From positions 12,828,227 to 12,892,226 of the forward strand of contig JACSVZ010000012.1 in NCBI GenBank assembly GCA_014706295.1: a stretch of DNA of 64,000 nt, written 5' to 3'. This DNA is from Lycocorax pyrrhopterus obiensis. Lineage: Eukaryota > Chordata > Aves > Passeriformes > Paradisaeidae. The position numbers and the translations under genes are program-made. The notes under the pieces are model-generated. The model saw only the letters and a list, made by a program, of their open reading frames with translations, made no database searches and was not told the origin of the DNA. Positions 51,641 to 64,000 of this stretch are shown here, in pieces (position 1 is the stretch's first letter; every line of letters starts with the position of its first letter).

Positions 51641-51661
51641 AAACAAACAAACAAACAAACC
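51641..51661 (+). repeat. (CAAA)n microsatellite
   Basis: About five tandem CAAA units, followed by a degenerate CCAACCACCAAAAAACCC stretch. It lies about 125 bp beyond the CR1 copy. No gene contains it. Confidence 0.85.
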
Positions 51662-54600
51662 AACCACCAAAAAACCCACATAAAAACAGAAAGAAGAAAT
51701 ATGAATTATCAGGTTTTCTCAGTATAATCTACCTGGCACAAGTGGGTTAACCAGTTTACCAAATCCTCCTCGACACTGAGAAATGTATTTTAATATTGAT
51801 AGACCTGATTTCTTCTTTCTGCCTTTCAAATCACGCTAATGGGGTCTAAGTCAGAGAGACAGGGTGTAGGGGTGGTATCTAAAATACCTTAATTGGCAAC
51901 ACCCTGCAAAATAAGGCTGGGAAGTAGCAGCAGCAGCCAGATCCTACCTGGAGAGCAGGTTTGTGATACAGGCAGAATCTGTGTCTGCTTCATCAAAAAA
52001 AAGTTGAACCTTTTTTGATGATTTCCAGCCCCCAGTAAAACAGTTCTCTGCAGCATAAAGTGTCCAGGTCTTGGGAGCAAAGCTTCTTTGAAGGGGGGAA
52101 AGATTTCCTGGCTGGAGATGAAGTGCTGACCCGCGGTTATTAGAGCTGCAGCTCCTTCACCTGCATGGTTTTCATAAGTGTTTTGGCTCTGCAAGATTTG
52201 ATGAGCAGTTTAACATCCTGCTGGGAAAATAATAGCTTCTATATCCATGTGTGGACCATTTCAATTCATCTAGGGAAGAAAAGTCTCTGTAGGTGCAAAG
52301 GCTCACACGAAATACATACTTTTAATAAAGCATTTAGAGGCAAAAAGAATGATACTGACTTTCCATCTCAGTTAAAGACAGGCTCATGCTGGAAAAAATT
52401 TGTTCATGTTGGACAAATGCTGAAGCTGATGGGCCTGAGGCTTCTGTGCACAGTGTACCAGACACTTCTAAATTGATTCTAAGTGGATTTATCTTCTTAA
52501 AAGGCATTTTGCTTTATTTAAAATTACCGATTTTAAATTTGCCAGAAGTCACTCAAAAGACTGTAACTAATTTTTAAGTGTTGTGCATTACTACAACAAA
52601 AATTAAAATAAATCTAGACTAAAGCAGGAATTTTATTATTCAGAAAAATTCTGCACCTCTGAGTGGTTTGAGCATATCATACCAAAGCAAGACCTCACCC
52701 AAGGATGAGAAAAGACTCAATTTGAGGACAAGGCACAGTAAAGAGGCTCTAATAATTAAGCAAGAAGAAAAGGTACATATTTAATACCATGGAGAGGTGG
52801 TATTTTGAACTCATCAGTGTGGGCTCAGAAAGAGCCCCAGTGCGGGTTCATTACCGAGGAGATGGATAAAGAGATGGAATAATCACTCTCATAAACGTCA
52901 CCTTTTTGTGGCTTGCCAGGTGACTTTTGAACACTTAGGCAGGCACTGCTGAAGGGGGCCACACACTCAGGTCTGTGCAGCATAAAATACCCAAGACTGC
53001 CCCACCAGGGGCTGGGCACACGGTGAGGTTTGGGCTCACCCTGACACCCTGGGCTTGGCTGAGCTCACCACAGAGATTTGGTTATGAATGAACGTGGTAC
53101 AGTGCACAGTTCTGAAGGAAAAAAATACTTAAAAAATCTGTCATTTAGCAACCACGTGGAGTAAGGATCAGCAGCAGAGAGAAGCCTTTTTTCCAACGCA
53201 GAACCCGAACAGGTGACAGAGAACTGTTTTACATAAAGGTCGTGGCTGTGCCCCAGCAAACCTCGCTTGTCAAGGACAATAACACAAATCAGAGCACCAC
53301 CAATGGGGTGTGAAATCACTCCAGCTCTGAAATTCTGTGCTGAGAATCCCAAGATTGGTCATTTATCAAACAAACTTCTGAATCTCGGAAAGACAACAAC
53401 GCTACCTTAATATAATCACATTCTTTAGTAAGAGCTCAGCTCATCAATACACAAAAATTTTGTAAAGAATTAATTTAATACAAGCCCCTTCACAAGCTCC
53501 AGGTTATCCATCTTGGTTTTTTGGAATGGAAACAGAAGACTCATTTCTCTGACAAACTGGAAGCTAATTTTTATCTTAAGCTTTCCACAAATACTACTTT
53601 TGTGTAAACTGAGAAAAGCACGTGTGCAGTATCATTTAGCAAAATTAACAGAATTATTTTTACACTGATGACATTAAAACAAACTCAAAATATACACAAG
53701 AATAAGGCTCTTTTTTTATCTTCAGTCTACACACCCAATAAAGTGGTTCTCTGCATATATTTCACATAAAGCTTGACACAAAATTCCGGCAGCCCTAGAT
53801 CTAGCTGTGTTTCACAGTTTAAATGTTTTTAATGAAGAACTTGTGAAGAATTGAAATGTATGTGCTTCAACATCATACCAGCAATTTCCAAAGCAACAAC
53901 ATGAATGGTAAAAGCAACAGGAAATCCCAAACAGCCCATACAAGCAGCCATATGGTCCAAGACACACATTCTGTCCATTATAAGAGCAAGGCAGTATTTT
54001 TCAAAACAGAATTGAGAATGGTGCAGTAGAAAGCTGGTATTTTTACTAATGCTGTTTAAATTCTGGCCTAATGTAGTGTTTCAAAAAGCAGCACAGAAAT
54101 TTAACCTTGTCGCAAATGATCTCCTTCCTTCAAGATGTTGAAAGGACGTGGGAAAGGAAGGAGAGGATTCAAAAAAAAGACGGAAAAAATGAAGATATAT
54201 CTACATATATCTTGTGGATAAAAGCACCTAATCCCAGTTTAGCTTCCATACAATAACTCTTCTCAAAGAGCAACGAAAGGGGAGGTAATTTCACAGGGAG
54301 GTCTTCCTGGGTGACAGAATATATGGATTCCATTAACTGAAGACAGCTGTGGAGCCCATCAATTTTCCCTGGCAGCCGGGGGATGGCAGGGGCCATGCTG
54401 GTGTTTGTTAAGCAAAGGGGACATCCACTGAAGAGCTCCCTGGGGAGTGTTGGCTTCCCAGGATTATGGGGAAAAGATGATCATGCCCATTGGGCTGGCT
54501 GGGCGTGGATGCAAAGTTACCTCAGGTGTGCTTAGGCACAGGAAAGTATCACCAGTGATGAGCTGAAATTCTGTTCCCAAATACCACAAGCAGGGCCTGT

Positions 54601-54736
54601 GGCACGGCCATCACTGGAAACTGTCAGATATTGCATTTCCTTGGGTGTGGTCCAGAATGGGGAGAAGGAAGAAGGCAGGGATGTCACACCCCTGCTGACT
54701 CAGCAGTGGCTAGTGTGGCCCCAAAGAGCCAGACAC
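51662..54736. other. Non-coding DNA
   Basis: No supported gene. Open frames near 51889-52194 (minus) and 52165-52476 (plus) are about 100 codons each, overlap slightly, and show no recognised domain or splice context. The remainder is AT-rich, with a GC-richer patch at about 52800-53060. Confidence 0.55.
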
Positions 54737-55133
54737 AGAGCCACAGTGTCACCCACAGGTCAGGGAGCTCCAAGGGAATCCAGAGCCACAGTGCCATCCA
54801 CAGCTCAGGGAGCTGGGAGGGATCCAGAGCCACGGTGTCACCCATGGCTCAGGGAGCTGGGAGGGAGTCCAGAGCCACAGTGTCACCCACGGCTCAGGGA
54901 GCTGGGAGGGATCCAGAGCCACAGTGTCACCCACGGCTCAGGGAGCTCCCAGGCAATCCAAAGCCACAGGGTCACCCACGGCTCAGGGAGCTCCAAGGCA
55001 ACCCAAAGCCACAGTGTCACCCACGGCTCAGGGAGCTCCCAGGCAATCCAAAGCCACAGGGTCACCCACAGCTCAGGGAGCTCCAAGGCAATCCAAAGCC
55101 ACAGGGCCATGTCAGCCACGGCTCAGGGGCCTG
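54737..55133 (+). repeat. Minisatellite, nine copies of a 44/45-bp unit
   Basis: The motif CTCAGGGAGCT (GTCAGGGAGCT in the first copy) followed by a CCAAAGCCACAGGGTCACCC-like half recurs nine times. The T of TCAGGG falls at 54760, 54805, 54849, 54894, 54938, 54983, 55028, 55073 and 55123 (spacings 45, 44, 45, 44, 45, 45, 45, 50). Copies 2-4 have GGGAGGG after the core. Copies 5-8 alternate CCCAGGCAATCC with CCAAGGCAAYCC, making a 90-bp higher-order unit. The 45-bp period leaves all three plus-strand frames and two minus-strand frames open. The 44-bp and 50-bp steps shift the frame, which argues against coding. Confidence 0.95.
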
Positions 55134-58100
55134 CAGGGGTACCCAGATGGGTTGCAGGTCACTGTGACAGCGCTGACCATGCCTCAGAGTCATGTGGCAT
55201 CCGTGCTCCTGCCACCTACAGAACTGTCCCAAATTTAGCGAAACTTTGTGCTTTCGGGAAATGCTTTCTTTCTCTCCCCTGCTTTAAAAAAACCTCAAAG
55301 GAACACTGTAAAATATTATAGCTCTGCCACTTCACTCTTACAACTTAACCGTGTTTTCTTTGGCGCCTGTTTTTTCTTAACTGTGCATTGCACTCTCTTT
55401 CAAAGTTTTTCCAATTAACTTGTGCTGCTAATGACTGTCAGACAAAAATTCTGGAAAGCGACAGTAACAGAACACCGGATTTTTCCCTCGTTTACCCAAC
55501 TGCTTGTGAATGTGCCACGCTTGAGGCCATTGAATCAAGTGAGGGAAGATACAGAAGTAGTTTGTGTTACTAAAGTAACTGAATGCTGGCAGATGACAAA
55601 AAAATAACTGCGCACGTGTTAGTGATGGGAATCTATGGATCTTCTCCACACTGCTTTGCAAGGGTGCAACTCTTCCTTGGGTACAGCAAATGAGATACCA
55701 GCTCCTCAGCTTTAGGAGGGGTGGAAAAACGTGGTCCCTGGCAATGAAAATACATCATTTTAAGGGTTTAATTTATTTCCTTTATTCGGCCATGTTAGTT
55801 CTGGGTGCTTTCCTGCAGCATATCAGGTCTCTACAAACCCCAGTATCGCTATGGCTAATCTATAATAACATAACTATCTGCAGTTCATTCCATCGCCTGC
55901 ACCATCATGAAACTCAATTACCAAGCGAGGAAAAAGTGGAAAAGCCAAAACAAAAATGTAGGGCAGGTGTCAGGGTGTCAGTGGAGCTGCCACAGTTATT
56001 GCTGTGTGAAGCTGAAGCTCTTCAGAAATTTGGAAGGCTTGGAGCAGCCCGTTCCCAGCCCACGCAGGGCAGCACAGGACAGTGTCATTTACACAGAATT
56101 TATCGAGGTAAGAGGCCCCAGGTTCAACCTGTCTTTCCCCTGCCCCCTTATTTTACCTTAAACAAAGTTGTTGATGTAATACAATGTTTACACATTGAGG
56201 TTTTCTCACCTCTCAAAATAAGCATTCTTTTCTATTGTGTTTTAAAATGCCAGTACATCAGAATTCATTGCAGAACCAAACAAAACCAATATAACACATG
56301 CATTTAATAGAGAAATAAACTGCAGCAAGAAATGGGCTTCAGTATTTAATGGCATGAATAATGAATTAAAAATTAAGTTTAAATTATGTTGAAGGTCATA
56401 GCAAAAGCCTCAAAGAAAGATAGTTAAACAGACACTAAAAGGAAGATTTAAATAGGTGATCTTTTAGTATTCTAGCAAAAACCCTCTGTCTTTCACTCTT
56501 TATTTAAATTAAAATACCACTCAGTGACTGACCTTTTTAACATGGCCTAAGGGAGCAGGGTATGATCTTGTTAGAAAAGAAGTGATATTAAAAGAGCAAT
56601 ACTATTAAAAAGCAGAAGATGATGGAACCCACAGATTAAAATTTGTTTGCTCAGGGAAGATTAACTTTTATGAAAAGTCCTTCCTGCTACAAGCAGAGAC
56701 AACTGCTGCTGTGACCATTTTGGTAACTAGTTTATGAACTGAGTTAATGAAGACTTAAAAACAAACCACAAGGCTAAATCACGGGTTTGCTGACATTTCA
56801 GCAAAAGTGTCCCTTCTTTTCAGCATCTCCCATGGAGGCCAGCTATGGCAGAGATGGACTTCTCTAACTCTCTGTTCCTGAACATTCCTTAAATGGTGCC
56901 CTTCAGCTTAACACCCGACTTCCAGATTTTTATCCAGAGGGGTCATAGATCCTGCCAAAGCACAAAGTGGAGGGCAAGACTTTGGCCTTGTGAGAAGTTC
57001 ACAGAGAGGCATCTGAGACTGTAAGACTGTGGTTACACCCCTGTAGAGACCTCAGCCTTGTTATGAGGGAGCACAGAGACAGCTCTTTAACAATCTTCAC
57101 CTGACTTTGATCTCTGCTACTCCAAGACACTCTCCAAAATCCCTACTCCCCTTACTTTAAATGGAGTCTGTCTCTAGGGATGGAGAGACAGACATGGAAA
57201 TGATGAATGCCTAATCCCCACCAAGTGTTAAGCAGCTAAAACAAGTTACTGCTTCATCCTTTCCAAGAACTTCCAACAGAGGCCGTGTCCTGACACCTCT
57301 GCACAGCAGAGAGCCCTGAGCAGAGGGAGCTGAACCCCTTTGTGCCACCACCAAGGAGAGGACTGAGCTGGTGCCACGCTCCCCATCCCCACCACCATGG
57401 CACAGGTAGTGAGTTGTCACCTAATTAAACACTGGCATTTGAAAGTTTTACACTTTAAAGCTTGAAAACTAAGAAATGTGTTCTGTCTCTAAATGTCCAT
57501 GTGGATTTTAATGGATTAAAGCATCACTGTCATGACTTAGAGGAAATTCATATAAATTAGATGGCTGGCAAGACCTTGGGGAGGTTGTGTCCTTGACTTC
57601 ACTGAACTTATCTGGTGTATCAATGAGTACATTGGAAATTAAATATAAACCACTAGAAGAATAAACTACATTCAATGAAGCACCCAAAACCTCATGTCAC
57701 AAATTACGTGTTGTCAAAAGGAACACTTCAAAAAAAGGTGTCCAAGAAATCAAACACTACTGTCTTCCTACAAGAAACCCAGGTGAAAATCCCCCCAAAA
57801 CACTAAACATTCAAAGATTTAAATCTGAGTCAAAGCTACAACTTCTTCACCTCCTTTGGGTCCCAACAGTCAAACATTGCCAAAAAGGCAGAACCATGTA
57901 TGTGAATACAGGATATTCTACAGTGTTTTGAGCAAGAGAGATCCTGTTTGATCCTGTTGTCCTGTCTTATGATATTAAATTTGCTGAACATGCTCAAAGA
58001 TGACGGTTCCAATTCTAAAAAAGAGAATAAACTGGAAGCCCTCCAGCTCTTTTGCTGCAGAGACTGAAACGAGCCCCACTGAAATCAGGCATAACCTTCT

Positions 58101-61100
58101 GAAATCACGTTTGTGTTCATTCATTTGAGCCTCCTCAGGAGGTAAAAACCACAAAAGATACCAGCCAGGCCAGGAAGTGTGGACTGTTCCCTTGGTATAC
58201 AGTAGATGCACTGTAAATATTTTCTTCACTTTCATTTGTGGCTGGAAAGGGATTAAAGCAAAACAGTTCTGAGAACTAAAATCAAATCAGTGCTGAGGGT
58301 TGGATGGGTTTCTAAAAACAAGCATTTCTATGAATTTATACACATTTTCTGATTCAAATTGCTGGATTTTTTTTCCCCATCTTTGCTGAAATTTCATAAA
58401 AATTACTCCAGTGATGGGAAACATATGAATATAACCTTTTCAGATCTCAATATAGTTTATTGGAAAAATTAGTCTATTAAAACAAAAAAAAAAACCAAAG
58501 CAAACAATAACAAAAAAAAACCCCAAACAAACAAAAAAAGAGCAACCATATGTACTTATCTATCCTTAAAGTCAATCAAGGTAATTTGAACTATTCTAAC
58601 CTTGGCTCTTTGCACAGAATTTCTGGGTTTTTGCTATACAGAATGGAGATGGAACTTTCTGTAACAAATTCTTTGATGTTCACTAATACCAAAAACCTTC
58701 TGTCCTACAGCCCTTTAAAATCTCTACATGTAGAAGTAACTGGAACAAGAGAAAACCATCACAAAATGAGACAATCAACTTCTGGTTTTGAAGATTTAGA
58801 AAAAAAGATACATGTTTGGGTTTTTTTTAATCAGAATCTATTTGACTCAGCTTATGTTTAATCACTTTATTTTCAGATTACCATGGAATCTTCACCAAAA
58901 TTATGTCTCCTTCAGTAATTTTATATAAGAGTTTTTAAAAAAAGAGTCTCCAGGATTAGCTAAAGACATTATCAAATCCATGGTGATGTGGGGCTTTCTT
59001 GATTTTGAGTCCAAAGTCTGAAACATTGCTGGATTGCTACAAATCCTGTTTCTATTGACTGTTCTTTGTAGCTAAAACCAACTTTTTGAATTTTGAATTA
59101 AAATGCTAATATTGTGTCTTCCTGACAAATAAAGCATGGAAAAGCCTTCACTGACAAGAAAGCCAAAGCTGTTCCCCAATTATTTGAACAGCATTTTCCT
59201 TCTGACTATGTTGGAGATGCTCCCAGAGATCTTAAAAATCAAATGTTGCACAAATTAATTCCAAAGAAGGAGGTGCAGGGGTGGGCAGGAAGGATCAGCA
59301 TTGAGTACAAGTCAGTTTAATTTGCAGGTATCTGAGAGGACATTATAACAATGACATGAATAAGGATAACAAAATGTTAACGAAAAAGCACTGTCAGTAA
59401 TGATACATTTAGATAAATGGCAAACGTACTCGCATGAACTCTATCATTACTGCTTCAATCACAGTCATACTTAAACTTTGGGGAGCTAATTTCATTTATA
59501 AATTCTGCTGCTGCACATCAATTATCAGCAGCATTACTAACAGTGAGGCACAGAACTGCTGTGCGAGGGTGACTGATTGTCTGGCATTAGCTCTGATAAG
59601 AGAAGGGTTGCAAACCACTTTAAATGTCAAAAACCTGCAACAGTAATGGGCATAAGCACCAGTTATATTCCTCTAACTTCCCTGCCTTCCTGGCAATTCA
59701 TTATTCTGTCTTCCCATTGCTACATCCTTTAACCAAAAAATATAAATGCCAAAGAGAGCTGTTCTTCCTTACAGAGAATTTCCGGAGTCTTTATTGTGAG
59801 AGAATTATCTGATTCAAAACCAGAGTTAATTCCCTGAGCAAAATATTCACGGTTGGTCTGTTTCAAGATCAGTAACAAAATTTTGATTTCAGAGCATTAA
59901 AATCAATCCTTTAAACACAGTGATTCAGTCTAAGAAAAACAGAAAAACTCAGCATCAGCCTTTCTATAGAAATTTCACAGTGTGGCTCCAGTAAAGAGCG
60001 CAGAAGGTTAGGAAGACTTACCCAGAGCTGCTGTGAGCATGGCTGGTGTTGCCACTCAATCACACGGTGCCCTGACCACAGCACAGCAAGAGATGCAGGA
60101 GCTGCCTCCTGGACATGCAGCCTGAATGCCAACTGCCTGTGACATTGACTTGTTTCCAGCCTCTTGTAGTGCTGCCGCTATCAGTGTTATATTTGTATAG
60201 TAGAATAACATGAAATATTGATTCTGGAGTGCTTATCAACTGGACCTGCTCAAAATACTCTTCCTACGAAGTTCAGCGCTGCTTCTCATGCAGAACCGGT
60301 GCTGTGTATTTGTGCAGGGAGCTGCTTGCTCTCTCACAGCACTTTGAATTCCTTCCTTGAGACATAAGCAATAACTTTTCAAAATCTGGGAACAGTGGGA
60401 AAAATACAAGTAGTATTTTCTGAAATGGTATGAATTGCCCTTTATACTAATTTAAATGATTTGACAGAATGACTTTAAAAGACAACGTCTCTTCCATTCT
60501 GGCTTCAATCACTGCTCTGAAATCTGTACCAGGGCAGGACAATGACCAGCAAATTTCTAGTTGCAAAATGAATTACTAAATATTCTCGACACGTTTGTTT
60601 GGTTTTTTTTTTTTTGCATGAGGTATTTTGGGCGTTTTCTGTGTGCCAGTACGATAAGAATAAAAGCAGAGCCTGCTGCCCGTGGTTTGCCTCTGCATCC
60701 TGCCACGGGAGTGGGACGAGCATGGGGACAGCTCCAGGGGCACGGGGGATGCAGGTGCCAGGGGCTGCACACCAGCTCCCTGGAACAGAGCCACCAGAGA
60801 GACCTGGCACAGCCCGTGACAAGTGGCAGGGAAAAACTGTCTCCCTCTGCAAACCCAGCAACTTACGGGCGACTTGTGGACACCTCCGTGGATTTCTGCT
60901 GGCTGCACGATGTGGTAACAATTACAGCTAAACAAGCAGAACCAGCGGGACTTAGTCCACACCACCAGTCGAAGGCATCGCCTTCCCCTCTGCTTTTACC
61001 TCCATTTTTAATGTTCCCCAGCACTTTTATTCATTATTAACCTGTTTAAAGCAGCTATGCAGTCCCTGTTTGTGTCACAGCACTGGTGTTTATGCAGATA

Positions 61101-64000
61101 ACAGCAGAATCCTGAGGGTGGGCTGCTCTTAGCTCTAGACCTCATAACGCCAAAGCAGACAAACTACACAGATGTGGCACTCCTGAAAATTCAAAGCTGA
61201 ACTTGTTCATTGTTCTTTCAGCAAGTCAAAAATTCATTATGTTGACGTACTCCTAAACTGACAAAATCAACAATTAACTCTCAAACTCACCTTCCAAACA
61301 ATTAAAAATGCCTCACTTAACAGAACTAAATAGGGCTAAATAGAACTTGTGTGCTGCAAGTTTTTTTCATTATAACTATTTCAATTTTGTTTTGGCTGAA
61401 CCCTCAAAACCCTGAGAAGTCACTCAATAAAAAAAAATTATTTCCAAACTAGCCGTTTTTTTCCTGAGATTTAATGTAATAATACTGCATTTATTTAACA
61501 TTTTACCCTGTAATGTCTCAGGAGGCAGATTCTATTAACTTGCTAAGAAGAGCCACACATCCCAAACTAGATAAAGGCTTGTACTTCAAAGACCTGCAAA
61601 AACCTTTCAGATTCAGCCGGAAGATTCTACCACAGAAGTTTATCATGAGCTGAAAAACAGACAAAAAAAATAGCATTCTGCAAAACCTGAAAAGTATATG
61701 AGAAAAAATGTTTCATTTTACATATTTAGCTGCTCATGGACTTGCACCGATACAAGCAGAATTTGTCTCATTGCAGTGACCATTTCTCTTTGATACCAAG
61801 AAAAAAGTTCAACTCACATCTATACAACTGTACATAATAATTTACTGGATTATTATAGCTTTAGAGTTTGCTTCCCTAATGAAAATAAGCCTGCTACAAA
61901 CAGAGATAATCAGATGTATGAAGAACCACTGTGGCTCTGATTAGCTGTGATACATGAGTCATCTGCAGAAGCTGGAGTTTATGCATTCTTTCCACCAAAA
62001 GACAGCACCAACCTCCCACTGAACCAGCCCCCTGAAAAGCCCCAAATTTCAACAGAAAGGCCCACGAGGAGGGAAAAACTGGAACCATAATAATTGAGCT
62101 CCACACAACAGCTTGCTGATCACCAAGCAAGAAAACCTGAATTTCTTCCAAACCTCAGCAGCAAAATGCAAACATTTCCCCCACGCAGAAAACATAAATA
62201 AATCAGTGTTAGTGCAACTGAGAGCAGGCAGCACTGCCCACTCCTTGCAACCCCAAGCAGCCTCTGCCCAAGAACACAGAGTTTAGGACACAGATGTTTG
62301 GTTCTTGCTTTCAATCACACTATTTGACTATTCAGTTATTAGAGAATATTCATCTGCCCTTGTTTCTCAGACCACTCTACAAATGCAGCTATGCACAGAG
62401 AGCTGCCAGGGCATTACAGGAACTTCTAGCTGGGCTCAGTGCTGCGTTTCTCCAGAGCAACAGGATTTTTTTTTTTCTTTTAGTAAGAGTGTATTGATTA
62501 TCTGTCAGGCACCATAGACAGATGGACAGTATAAATAGCAAACATTTGTGTGATAACTTAAGATTTAGATTTTAATTCACTTCTGGGTGGGCTTTTTCCC
62601 TAGCATCGCTTTTATAAAATCAACACCTTAGAGGAATGAGTAATGGCAGTGAATTCAGATTTATAGCTATAATAGTTCTAACACTAAAGTAAAAGTAGAA
62701 GCTTTATGTCTTAGATTTTTCTCTTTAAAAACTTGTTTTTGCATTCAGTCCTGCTGGTATTTTGGATTTTGGCTTGCCTAGCAAGCACAACTTTACTTCT
62801 ACCTAGTGGACTTCTCCTAAGTCCAGTTGAGAGGTGCACAAGTGCAATAATTACAAAAATAACTCAGCTTTGCCAACAGGGCATAAATCCAGCAATGCTT
62901 TGTGAAGGCTTTAAAAGAGGCAGAAATACACCTATTTCTGTTCCTTTTATCCTCTTGCTCCTTTATTTTCAGTTCAGGATCCCAGCACTGCAGAAGCCTC
63001 TTCCATGCACGAACTGATGTGACCAATGCTGAACGGGAGTGCCTTGATCGACACAAACCCCAAACCACCCCTGTTCAGTCACGGGGTGTGACACTGTGGA
63101 GTTCACAACTTTTCAGCCCTGACACCCATCAGGAGTAACTTGGAGCCCTGTGAAGACACGAAGAGTGCGCTGGCACTTTCCCATCCCTCTGGCCAGCTGC
63201 TGATTGCAGTCAGGAATTCCATCTGGGCATTGGATCAAACAGCAAGTGGTTTGTTTACATGTGCCTGCCCTCAAGCAATTCAACTTGAACAATATCTTGG
63301 CATAGGATGGAGCACCACAAATCTGCATCCAGAGCCTAACATTTAATATGTGCTATCTCCTCTCATATAGCAGCTGATAGAAGTTTCACCATTAATGATC
63401 CATTTGCCATCTGAAATAAAATATTGACAAGTATTTAAAAAAAATGCATGACAGCAAATATGTATTAAATACCTTAAAACAGGTCTGAAACGCTGTATTA
63501 CAGCTCAAAGCTGTTACCTGCAAGCTCCCTTTTCACATTCCTTTTTTGCCCTGCTCCCTCTGCAGCCTAAGATCAGCACAGAGAGCTTCCTTCAGTGCTT
63601 GGTAATAACAGGCTTCCCCTTCCCCAAGACCAGCACAGGTATCTAGGTCACCATAAGGGGACAAACTGCTAATAAAAATAGTTCTCTCTTCCCCTTAGGA
63701 TTTCTCCCACTTCCATCCCTTCTACACCATGACCAAAATGACTAATGAAGTGTTTACTACATGTTGAGCTGAAAAATTAGGTAATTTAAAAGGCAAAACA
63801 CAACAAGGAGGGTCAAGAAGGGAAATTGTATTAAATCTGGTGTCCTGGAGTGGCTCATGGGAGCAGTGCATGATCCGAAATTCCTCCCGGACCTTAGGAG
63901 GTGCAGGGGATGCTCCTGGTGCTGTACCTGCTCTGAACTGGCCCAATATTCCTGTGCTTTGATGACTCGAGGACACAAACTCTCAAGATCCGGACTGGTG
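55134..64000. other. Non-coding DNA to the window end
   Basis: No supported gene. Low-complexity A-rich sequence lies at 58482-58542 and T-rich stretches near 60603-60615 and 62467-62480. The longest frame is 55690-56307 (plus, 205 codons). It has a hydrophobic N-terminal third but no recognised family, and nothing beside it looks like a promoter or a splice pair. A GC-richer patch at 60655-60980 has both strands open and one strong GTAAGT on the minus strand, but no good acceptor. Confidence 0.5.

Noticed and set aside
54599..55321. A 240-codon repeat protein at the minisatellite
   Set aside because: The same array is open in other frames on both strands, and 44-bp and 50-bp repeat steps shift the frame between copies. 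This is what a non-coding 45-bp satellite produces.
60867..60902. A possible 36-bp minus-strand exon ending at a strong GTAAGT donor
   Set aside because: The acceptor side (CATCGTGCAG) has no proper pyrimidine tract, the frame around it shows no recognisable protein, and the opposite strand is equally open.
1..64000. Prokaryotic-type systems, CRISPR arrays, or viral gene clusters
   Set aside because: No co-directional dense genes, no regularly spaced identical repeats with unique spacers, and no recognisable viral reading frames. The CR1 content and CpG-island structure point to vertebrate nuclear DNA.

Overview
The window looks like nuclear DNA from a bird. The recognisable mobile elements are 3' ends of CR1 LINEs, including one that keeps the C-terminal reading frame of the CR1 reverse-transcriptase ORF and several ending in the ATTCTRTGR-type 3' repeat. 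Gene density is very low, most of the sequence is AT-rich with scattered A or T runs, and there are no L1 or Alu-type repeats. A passerine is my guess. A non-avian sauropsid cannot be excluded from sequence alone. Nothing resembles an operon, CRISPR array, phage or plasmid.

Layout. Positions 1-35.4 kb are almost entirely non-coding (intron or intergenic). They contain a poly-G tract near 4.07 kb, a 2.5-kb cluster at 9.6-12.1 kb (two inverted copies of an unknown 106-bp repeat, a CpG-bearing candidate regulatory patch, a CR1 copy and a 39-bp direct repeat), an 18-bp tandem triplet near 13.55 kb, a GATA-motif palindrome near 14.0 kb and a decayed CR1 near 28.8 kb. Positions 35.4-36.5 kb are a strong CpG island. 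On the minus strand it contains the one convincing coding piece: a 15-codon first exon (MKPWQLIAGVGDALQ) with a good Kozak context and a CAG|GTAAGG splice donor. A 31-codon upstream ORF stops on the start codon as ATGA. The gene would continue leftward, so much of 1-36 kb may be its first intron. I could not identify the gene or a second exon. Just inside that putative intron is an irregular tandem array in which six copies carry a donor-like CAGGTGAG or CAGGTGAA.

Positions 36.5-64 kb would be upstream of that promoter. They hold a MIR-type CORE-SINE relic at 37.56-37.74 kb, two CR1 3' ends in opposite orientation (42.99-43.18 and 51.23-51.52 kb), a 45-bp tandem pair near 43.5 kb, an AT palindrome near 47.2 kb and a nine-copy 44/45-bp minisatellite at 54.7-55.1 kb. 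The last four copies of the minisatellite alternate as a 90-bp higher-order repeat. Several open frames of 100-335 codons exist, but they are explained by GC-rich composition, by the 3-divisible repeat period, or by chance.

No multi-gene system was found. The most useful leads are the unidentified gene start with its upstream ORF and donor-like array, the MIR-like relic just upstream of the promoter, and the unclassified inverted 106-bp repeat pair.
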